DNA from: Clostridiales bacterium
GTDB lineage: Bacteria; Bacillota; Clostridia; Oscillospirales; Acutalibacteraceae
Reading direction: 5' to 3'
Length of the DNA stretch: 11,466 nucleotides
Assembly (NCBI GenBank): GCA_019421725.1
Contig: JAHZES010000003.1
Span: 2,187-13,652 of the forward strand
How positions within the stretch are numbered: the stretch's first letter is position 1; the number at the start of each line of letters is the position of its first letter. The translations under genes were made by a program, and so were the position numbers. The notes beneath the pieces were generated by a model. It made no database searches. It saw only the letters and a list, made by a program, of their open reading frames with translations, and had not been told where the DNA came from. Of the stretch, positions 6,667 to 11,466 are shown piece by piece.

Positions 6667-7209
6667 ATGGAAAACTTATTGCTTCGCCCGCTTAAACAGG
6701 AAGACGCGGCAGCCTTTGAAGCGGCCTTCGCCGCACAGGGCTGGAACAAGCCGCGCGAACAGTTCGAGCAATATTACCGGGAGCAGCAGTGCGGCGCCCG
6801 CTCTGTGGTGGTGGCCGAGCAAAACGGCGCGCCGGTAGGCTACATTACCGTCCTGCCGCACAAGGATACCGGTCCTTTTGCCGGGAACGGATGGCCGGAG
6901 CTGAGCGATTTCAATGTGCTGGAGGCCTTTCAGCGCAAAGGGATCGGCACACGGCTGATGGACGAGGCGGAACGGATCGCCTTTGCACAAAGCAGCGTCA
7001 TTACGATCGGCGTCGGGCTCCACAGCGGATACGGTACCGCCCAGAGAATGTATGTCCGGCGCGGCTATGTGCCGGATGGCTCCGGTGTCTGGTACCGCGA
7101 CAAGCCCCTTGCCAAATACGCGCCCTGCTGCAACGATGACGACCTTGTTCTGTATTTTTCCAAATCGCGTCCGCTTGCCTTTCAGACGGCGGACGGGTAT
7201 AATAAATAA
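6667..7209 (+). CDS. GNAT-family N-acetyltransferase
   Basis: A 180-residue single-domain member of the Gcn5-related acetyltransferases, which move an acetyl group from acetyl-CoA to an amine. The acetyl-CoA pyrophosphate-binding motif A is seen at about 83-101: FNVLEAFQRKGIGTRLMDEAE, with Q89-R90-K91-G92-I93-G94 as the Q/RxxGxG core. Motif B is represented by MYVRRGYVPDGSGVWY at about 128-143. The target is unknown; nothing marks it as ribosomal-protein or drug-directed. GAAAGAGGAAA lies shortly before the ATG. It follows the phosphorylase gene by 50 nt and precedes rex by 32 nt. Its last codons contain the probable rex promoter, so it may be the last gene of the upstream transcript or be read through into rex. 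Confidence 0.85.
   Translation: MENLLLRPLKQEDAAAFEAAFAAQGWNKPREQFEQYYREQQCGARSVVVAEQNGAPVGYITVLPHKDTGPFAGNGWPELSDFNVLEAFQRKGIGTRLMDEAERIAFAQSSVITIGVGLHSGYGTAQRMYVRRGYVPDGSGVWYRDKPLAKYAPCCNDDDLVLYFSKSRPLAFQTADGYNK
7175..7203 (+). promoter_or_regulatory. Promoter of rex inside the end of the acetyltransferase gene
   Basis: TTGCCT (7175-7180) and a perfect TATAAT (7198-7203) are spaced 17 nt, giving a start near 7210 and a leader of about 32 nt before rex. An inverted repeat gtccgc (7169-7174) / gcggac (7189-7194) brackets the -35 and could be a regulatory site, although it also lies in coding sequence. Confidence 0.6.
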
Positions 7210-7241
7210 ATGCCGGTATTAAAAAAACAGAAGGTGATTCT

Positions 7242-7913
7242 ATGCCGTCCCCAAAAACAAAAGTTACGCAAATTTCCAAGCAGGCGCTGCAGCGGCTGCC
7301 GTATTACCTTCGTTATCTCTATTCTCTGCGGGACTCCGGGACAAAAAACGTTTCTGCTCCAACCATTGCAGCCGCCCTTCGGCTGCACGAGGTACAGGTG
7401 CGAAAGGACCTGGAGCTGGTAAGCACCACCGGCGGAAAACCGCGCACCGGCTTTACCGTAGACGAGCTTATTATCGATATTGAGCGTTTTCTGGGGTATG
7501 ATAATGCCGACCAGGCAGTTCTGGCCGGAGCCGGAAAGCTTGGCCGGGCACTGGTGGCTTACCGCGGATTTGACGATTACGGCCTGCAGATCATTGCCGC
7601 ATTTGATAACGACGAAACTATTGTGGGACGCGACATCGGTGAAACTCCCGTTTTCCCCATCAGCAAAATGGCAGACCTTTGCCCAAGGCTCGGGATCCGG
7701 ATCGGGATCCTGACGGTTCCCGCCAGCCACGCCCAACAGGTGTGCGACGAAATGATCGCAGCGGGAATATTGGCGGTTTGGAATTTTACTCCGGCCCACC
7801 TGCATGTACCGGAAAATGTTCTGGTGCAAAATGAAAACATGGCGGCCTCTCTGGCGCTGCTGCGCAAACACCTCAACCAGAAAATTGCAGGCGGAGAAGA
7901 GGCCTCTGAATAA
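7242..7913 (+). CDS. rex: Redox-sensing transcriptional repressor Rex
   Basis: Dimeric cytoplasmic DNA-binding protein that senses the NADH/NAD+ ratio. In the family, NADH binding releases it from operators of fermentation and electron-transfer genes. The 223-residue product has the typical length. The winged helix-turn-helix covers about 11-75, with the recognition segment VQVRKDLELVSTTGGKPRTGF matching the family hallmark (QVRKDL followed by G-KPRTG). A Rossmann domain follows with the dinucleotide loop LAGAGKLGRAL (G96, G98, G101) and the acidic FDND at about 121-124 after the second strand, then WNFTP near 180-184. GAAGGTGA just before ATG 7242 is the ribosome binding site. It is 47 nt upstream of a LysR-type gene and about 1.2 kb from nfnAB, a plausible target. 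I see no canonical Rex site (TTGTTAA-N4-TTAACAA) at the nfn promoter. Confidence 0.96.
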   Translation: MPSPKTKVTQISKQALQRLPYYLRYLYSLRDSGTKNVSAPTIAAALRLHEVQVRKDLELVSTTGGKPRTGFTVDELIIDIERFLGYDNADQAVLAGAGKLGRALVAYRGFDDYGLQIIAAFDNDETIVGRDIGETPVFPISKMADLCPRLGIRIGILTVPASHAQQVCDEMIAAGILAVWNFTPAHLHVPENVLVQNENMAASLALLRKHLNQKIAGGEEASE

Positions 7914-7960
7914 CTTACAGAGCGATGCTTTTTCCCGTCAGAAAGGAATGGTCGTTCCGT

Positions 7961-8905
7961 ATGAATATTTCCCATCTGAAATATGCCGTAGAAGTGGAAA
8001 AAGCGCGTTCCATTTCTCAGGCAGCCGAAAACCTTTATATGGGGCAGCCCAATCTCAGCAAAGCGATTCGGGAACTGGAAGACGACCTTGGCATCACTAT
8101 TTTTAAACGCACCTCGAAAGGAGTCATCCCCACCCAGAAGGGAGAGGAATTTCTCGGCTACGCAAAATCCATTTTGATGCAGATTGAAGAGATGGAAGCT
8201 CTATACGATTCCAGCGAGCATGAACGGCTGCGGTTGAGTATTGCTGCGCCGCGCGCCTCCTATGTTACGCAGGCGTTTGTACGCCTTTGCGATTCCCTCC
8301 GCGAGGAAAAGGAGCTGGAGATCAATTTCAAGGAAACAAACACCACCGAAGCCGTCTCTTTGGTGGCCGACCGTGAATGCAGTCTCGGAGTCATCCGCTA
8401 CTGTTCTACCTACGAACGGTATTTTGTCAGCCTGCTGACCGGAAAAAACCTGCAGTACCATGTGCTGTGGGAATTTGAGCCGCTGCTGCTGCTTTCCGAA
8501 AAGCATCCGCTCGCTCAAAAAGAAAGGATCCGGGAAGAGGATCTGCTTCCGTATATTGAGCTGACGCACGGCGATTTTTCCGTTCCGTTCCTTTCTGTTG
8601 CCGAAGCGCGCCGCGTTCCGCGGGAGCATCCGCACAAAAAAATCTGCATTTATGAACGCGGCAGCCAATTTGACCTGTTAAACAGTCTGCCCGAAACTTA
8701 TATGTGGGTCTCCCCTGTTCCGGAAGATACGCTTCGGCGCTGGCAGCTGGTGCAGCGCAGGCTGGTCTCGGATTGCCCGCGCACCTGCCGCGATGTGGTC
8801 ATTTATACGCAGGGGCACCGTCTTACCTCGCCGGAGCGCCTGTTTATTTCCAATTTATCGGACATACTGCGCCAGCTTGATGCAAAAAACGGTGAGCCGC
8901 ACTGA
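7961..8905 (+). CDS. LysR-type transcriptional regulator
   Basis: A 314-residue DNA-binding regulator with standard LysR architecture. The N-terminal winged helix-turn-helix is at about 1-60: MNISHLKYAVEVEKARSIS, then AAENLYMGQPNLSKAIRELE as the helix-turn-helix, then LGITIFKRTSKGVIPT as the wing. The effector-binding domain runs from about 88 to 300; the inducer is unknown. ATG 7961 gives the expected LysR N-terminus. The AGAAAGGA at 7940-7946 lies a rather long 14 nt before it. The in-frame ATG at 7925 has no good ribosome binding site and would add 12 atypical residues. The gene follows rex by 47 nt and points towards nfnAB, 204 nt downstream, instead of diverging from its neighbour as many LysR genes do. 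The large palindrome at 9029-9060 is a candidate binding site; that link is inference. Confidence 0.92.
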   Translation: MNISHLKYAVEVEKARSISQAAENLYMGQPNLSKAIRELEDDLGITIFKRTSKGVIPTQKGEEFLGYAKSILMQIEEMEALYDSSEHERLRLSIAAPRASYVTQAFVRLCDSLREEKELEINFKETNTTEAVSLVADRECSLGVIRYCSTYERYFVSLLTGKNLQYHVLWEFEPLLLLSEKHPLAQKERIREEDLLPYIELTHGDFSVPFLSVAEARRVPREHPHKKICIYERGSQFDLLNSLPETYMWVSPVPEDTLRRWQLVQRRLVSDCPRTCRDVVIYTQGHRLTSPERLFISNLSDILRQLDAKNGEPH

Positions 8906-9028
8906 CGGTTCCCTTGTTGGGTCCGCCGAAGGAATACCGCAGTGCGGCGGCGTAAATCCTGCTATACTAAATTTATATGCTTGTCATATAAGAATGGCGC
9001 TTTACAAGATATCTTTAAATCAGTAAAA

Positions 9029-9060
9029 TTATATTGATAATCTGAGGATAATCAATATAA
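9029..9060. promoter_or_regulatory. 32-nt near-perfect palindrome over the nfnAB promoter (probable operator)
   Basis: Perfect outer arms TTATATTGAT (9029-9038) and ATCAATATAA (9051-9060) are followed inward by an A/A mismatch and then ATC-TGAG-GAT, so 13 of 14 arm positions pair. Because of that one mismatch, the inner part also reads as a direct repeat, GATAATC at 9036-9042 and 9047-9053, spaced 11 bp, about one helical turn. It covers both promoter elements of nfnAB. The length and AT-rich dyad suit a LysR-type or other dimeric regulator; it does not fit the usual Rex site. Confidence 0.72.
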
Positions 9061-9061
9061 G
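9034..9061 (+). promoter_or_regulatory. Promoter of nfnAB, with a mirror promoter on the minus strand
   Basis: Plus strand: TTGATA (9034-9039), 16 nt, TATAAG (9056-9061), each 5 of 6 to consensus; start near 9068, leader about 40 nt. Minus strand: TTGATT (9050-9055 reversed), 16 nt, TATAAT (9028-9033 reversed), directed towards the 3' end of the LysR gene. A further extended -10, TGCTATACT at 8960-8968, lacks a clear -35. Confidence 0.65.
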
Positions 9062-9109
9062 TGTTATTTTGCCATTTTTATGGCTTAATTAAGATCGGGA
9101 GGAATTAAG

Positions 9110-9952
9110 ATGTATCGGATTCTGAGAAAAAAAGAACTGAACCCGACTGTGACGCTGATGGATATTGAGGCGCCGCTGGTGGCAAAAAAAGCGGAACCGG
9201 GGCAGTTTATTATTCTGCGCGTGGATGAGGCCGGCGAACGGATCCCGCTGACTGTGGCCGATTTTGACCGCGAAAAAGGTACTGTGACCATTATCTTTCA
9301 GATCGTCGGCGCAACCACCAAAAAGCTCAATGCGCTGAACGAGGGCGACTCTCTGCACGATTTTGTCGGCCCGCTCGGCACGCCCTCCCATGTGGAAGGT
9401 CTGAAGAAGGTCGCCGTTGTCGGCGGCGGCGTTGGCTGTGCTATTGCGTATCCGATTGCAAAGAAACTGCATGGTCTGGGAGCCGAGGTCCATTCGATCG
9501 TCGGCTTCCGCAACAAGGATCTTGTTATTCTGGAGGACGAGTTCAAGGCCGTCAGCGATAAACTGGTCATGATGACGGACGACGGCAGCTACGGCTCTAA
9601 GGGGCTTGTCACCAATGCGCTGAAGGACCTGATCGATTCCGGAGAGCAATACGACGAGGTGATCGCCATCGGTCCGCTGGTGATGATGAAATTCGTTTGC
9701 CAGCTGACCAAAGAATATGGCATTAAAACCGTGGTGAGCATGAATCCGATCATGATCGACGGCACCGGCATGTGCGGCGGCTGCCGGCTGACGGTTGGCG
9801 GCAAAACCAGGTTTGCCTGTGTGGACGGCCCGGACTTTGACGGCCACGAGGTTGACTTTGACGAGGCCATGGAGCGCGGGTCGATGTATCGCGATTTTGA
9901 ACGCCATGCTTATGAGGAAACCTGCAACCTGCTCAACAAGGAGGTCAAATAA
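9110..9952 (+). CDS. nfnA: NfnA-type small subunit of NADH-dependent ferredoxin:NADP+ oxidoreductase
   Basis: FAD and [2Fe-2S] subunit of the cytoplasmic electron-bifurcating transhydrogenase, which couples NADH and reduced ferredoxin oxidation to NADP+ reduction, or the reverse. The 280-residue product has the usual length. Residues 1 to about 97 form a ferredoxin-reductase-like FAD barrel (GQFIILRV, RIPLTVADF). VAVVGGGVGCAIAYPIAK at about 101-118 starts the NAD(H)-binding domain. The C-terminal cluster motif DGTGMCGGCRLTVGG has C222 and C225, with C237 in TRFACVDG. Family members use one Asp and three Cys, and Asp217 is the likely Asp here. GGGAGG (9097-9102) lies 7 nt before the ATG. Only one base separates its stop from the next start, so the two are coupled. 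Homologous subunits are also annotated as sulfide dehydrogenase or dihydroorotate dehydrogenase electron-transfer subunit; the partner gene argues for Nfn. Confidence 0.92.
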   Translation: MYRILRKKELNPTVTLMDIEAPLVAKKAEPGQFIILRVDEAGERIPLTVADFDREKGTVTIIFQIVGATTKKLNALNEGDSLHDFVGPLGTPSHVEGLKKVAVVGGGVGCAIAYPIAKKLHGLGAEVHSIVGFRNKDLVILEDEFKAVSDKLVMMTDDGSYGSKGLVTNALKDLIDSGEQYDEVIAIGPLVMMKFVCQLTKEYGIKTVVSMNPIMIDGTGMCGGCRLTVGGKTRFACVDGPDFDGHEVDFDEAMERGSMYRDFERHAYEETCNLLNKEVK

Positions 9953-9953
9953 A

Positions 9954-11375
9954 ATGCCGAACATGTCTTTAAAGAAAAATCCCATGCCTTCACAGCCTGC
10001 GGATGTTCGAAATAAAAACTTTCTGGAGGTTGCGCTGGGTTACAGCGAAGAACAGGCTGTAGACGAAGCCAACCGCTGTCTGAACTGCAAAAACAAGCCC
10101 TGCGTAGGCGGATGTCCGGTCAATATTGATATTCCGGCATTCATCGCCAAAATTCGTGAGCGCGATTTTGAAGGCGCCTATCAAATCATTACCAAATCCA
10201 GCTCTCTGCCTGCTGTCTGCGGTCGTGTTTGCCCGCAGGAAACACAGTGCGAACACAACTGTGTCCGTGGTATCAAGGGCGAGCCTGTTGCCATTGGCCG
10301 GCTGGAGCGCTTTGTCGCCGACTGGCATAACGCCCATTCTACCGAAGCTCCCCAAAAACCTGCTTCCAACGGCCATAAAGTGGCCGTCATCGGGTCCGGC
10401 CCTTCCGGCCTTACCTGTGCCGGCGATTTGGCCAAAAAGGGGTATTCCGTCACCGTATTTGAAGCGCTTCACACTGCCGGCGGCGTTCTGGTTTACGGCA
10501 TTCCGGAGTTCCGTCTGCCGAAATCCATCGTACAAAAGGAAGTTGACACATTAAGCGAATTGGGCGTTGACGTAGAAACCAACATGGTTATCGGCAAGGT
10601 GCTCTCTATTGACGAGTTGTTCGAAATGGGCTACGAGGCTGTCTTTGTCGGTTCCGGCGCCGGCCTGCCCCGCTTTATGGGGATCCCGGGCGAAAGCCTG
10701 AAGGGCGTTTATTCCGCCAACGAATTCCTGACACGCAGCAATCTGATGAAGGCGTATCTGGACGACCCTGTTACTCCGATCAGCAAGGGCGGAAAGGTCG
10801 CCGTCGTCGGCGGCGGCAATGTTGCAATGGATGCCGCCCGTACTGCTCTGCGCCTCGGCGCCGAAAAGGTATACATCGTGTACCGCCGCTCCATGGAAGA
10901 GCTTCCTGCCCGCCGTGAAGAAGTGGAACACGCGCAGGAGGAAGGCGTTGAATTCCGTCTGCTGAATAATCCGGTCGAGGTTCTCGGCTATCATAATCCG
11001 GACGACAAGCGCGACCCGAAAAACGGCTGCGTTACCGGTATCCGCTGCATCAAGATGGAGCTTGGAGAGCCGGACGAAAGAGGACGCCGCCGCCCGGTGG
11101 AGATTCCCGGCAGCGAATTCGTGCTTGACGTCGACACGGTCGTTATCGCGATCGGAACTTCTCCGAATCCGCTGATCAAGTCCACCACCAAGGGTCTGGA
11201 AGTCAACAAGCACGGCGGATTTATTGTAAACGAGGAAACCGGCGCAACGACGCGTGAAGGCGTTTTCGCCGGCGGCGATGCCGTTACCGGCGCTGCAACC
11301 GTAATTTCTGCCATGGGCGCCGGCAAGACCGCCGCTGCCGCCATTGACGAGTACATTCAGTCCAAGGCCAAATAA
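9954..11375 (+). CDS. nfnB: NfnB-type large subunit of NADH-dependent ferredoxin:NADP+ oxidoreductase
   Basis: Large subunit of the bifurcating complex, holding the FAD that splits electrons between ferredoxin and NAD+. The 473-residue product matches the glutamate-synthase small-subunit/NfnB family. The N-terminal iron-sulfur domain has C42, C45, C50, C54 (CLNCKNKPCVGGC) and C89, C93, C99, C103 (CGRVCPQETQCEHNC). The FAD loop VAVIGSGPSGL (143-153), the NADPH-binding VAVVGGGNVAMDAAR (282-296), and the closing FAD motif FAGGDAVTGAATVISAMGAGK (about 438-458) follow in order. I chose ATG 9954 because AAGGAGGT (9938-9945), inside the end of nfnA, is 8 nt upstream; longer readings in this frame would overlap nfnA. 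Such proteins are often annotated as gltA, glutamate synthase NADPH small chain. The adjacent nfnA, and no gltB-type large chain in view, support NfnB. No sign of damage is seen. Confidence 0.93.
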   Translation: MPNMSLKKNPMPSQPADVRNKNFLEVALGYSEEQAVDEANRCLNCKNKPCVGGCPVNIDIPAFIAKIRERDFEGAYQIITKSSSLPAVCGRVCPQETQCEHNCVRGIKGEPVAIGRLERFVADWHNAHSTEAPQKPASNGHKVAVIGSGPSGLTCAGDLAKKGYSVTVFEALHTAGGVLVYGIPEFRLPKSIVQKEVDTLSELGVDVETNMVIGKVLSIDELFEMGYEAVFVGSGAGLPRFMGIPGESLKGVYSANEFLTRSNLMKAYLDDPVTPISKGGKVAVVGGGNVAMDAARTALRLGAEKVYIVYRRSMEELPARREEVEHAQEEGVEFRLLNNPVEVLGYHNPDDKRDPKNGCVTGIRCIKMELGEPDERGRRRPVEIPGSEFVLDVDTVVIAIGTSPNPLIKSTTKGLEVNKHGGFIVNEETGATTREGVFAGGDAVTGAATVISAMGAGKTAAAAIDEYIQSKAK

Positions 11376-11385
11376 GGCGGGCTTC

Positions 11386-11407
11386 TGCAATGTAATTGCA
11401 TTCTTTT
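11386..11407 (+). terminator. Weak candidate terminator after nfnB
   Basis: tgcaat (11386-11391) and attgca (11395-11400) form a 6-bp hairpin with a GTA loop, followed by ttctttt. The stem is short and AT-rich, so termination may be poor or the real terminator may lie beyond the window. The rest of 11376-11466 shows no gene. Confidence 0.4.
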
Positions 11408-11466
11408 CAAATTGATGTCTTGATTTCGAAAGAATAATACTTCGCTTACAGAACCAGCCCGGAAAA

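Noticed and set aside
7690..7713. Repeated ggatcc/ggatc motif within rex
   Set aside because: It encodes the Gly-Ile-Arg-Ile-Gly-Ile segment of the Rossmann domain in an intact Rex frame; a coincidence of codon choice.
8896..8950. Inverted repeats after the LysR gene (gccgcact/agtgcggc and ccgccg/cggcgg), considered as a terminator
   Set aside because: The pairs compete with each other, the loops are long and there is no T-run. It may be structured RNA but is not a supported terminator.
9029..9060. Reading the nfnAB palindrome as a Rex operator
   Set aside because: The half-sites TTGAT/ATCAA are 12 bp apart and the centre ATC-TGAG-GAT does not match TTGTTAA-N4-TTAACAA; kept as an operator of unknown regulator instead.
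9071..9084. gccat-tttt-atggc hairpin in the nfnA leader, considered as a riboswitch or attenuator
   Set aside because: A single 5-bp stem in a 40-nt leader with no alternative structure or terminator.
9089..9985. Long minus-strand open frame opposite nfnA
   Set aside because: nfnA on the plus strand has complete cofactor motifs and a strong ribosome binding site; the opposite frame has neither.

Overview
The window is about 11.5 kb of chromosomal DNA. It probably comes from an anaerobic, low-to-mid GC Gram-positive bacterium of the class Clostridia, with an Oscillospiraceae/Ruminococcaceae-like feel. This placement is inferred from gene content and style, not from any search. The evidence is strong AGGAGG-type ribosome binding sites, a Rex-type NADH sensor, an NfnAB-type bifurcating transhydrogenase, and several ferredoxin-like iron-sulfur oxidoreductases. 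No rRNA, tRNA, CRISPR array, transposase or phage gene is visible.

Region 1 (1-2353, + strand) is the 3' end of a glycolytic operon. It holds a triose-phosphate isomerase gene cut by the window edge, a 105-nt strongly structured intergenic element with two copies of a small hairpin, and the cofactor-independent phosphoglycerate mutase gpmI. A strong bidirectional terminator follows, shared with the convergent gene.

Region 2 (2366-4539, - strand) holds a DUF362/double [4Fe-4S] protein, then a more AT-rich two-gene unit. That unit encodes a secreted protein of unknown function and, 14 nt downstream, an 80-residue protein with two predicted membrane segments. It has its own consensus-like promoter and its own terminator. 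I could not assign either product to a family, and this is the least explained coding part of the window.

Region 3 (4638-8905, + strand) is a run of five co-oriented genes: an aldo/keto reductase with a C-terminal pair of [4Fe-4S] motifs, a nucleoside phosphorylase, a GNAT acetyltransferase, the redox repressor rex, and a LysR-type regulator. rex appears to have its own promoter inside the end of the acetyltransferase gene.

Region 4 (8906-11466, + strand) is the nfnAB pair, encoding an electron-bifurcating NADH-dependent ferredoxin:NADP+ oxidoreductase. It lies behind a 32-nt near-perfect palindrome that contains a good promoter on each strand. The likely theme of regions 3 and 4 is redox balance: Rex senses NADH/NAD+, NfnAB moves electrons between NADH, ferredoxin and NADPH, and the iron-sulfur reductase may use the same pools. 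That functional link is inferred from proximity. Most of the window is ordinary housekeeping; the main unexplained signals are the structured element, the palindromic promoter and the secreted/membrane pair.
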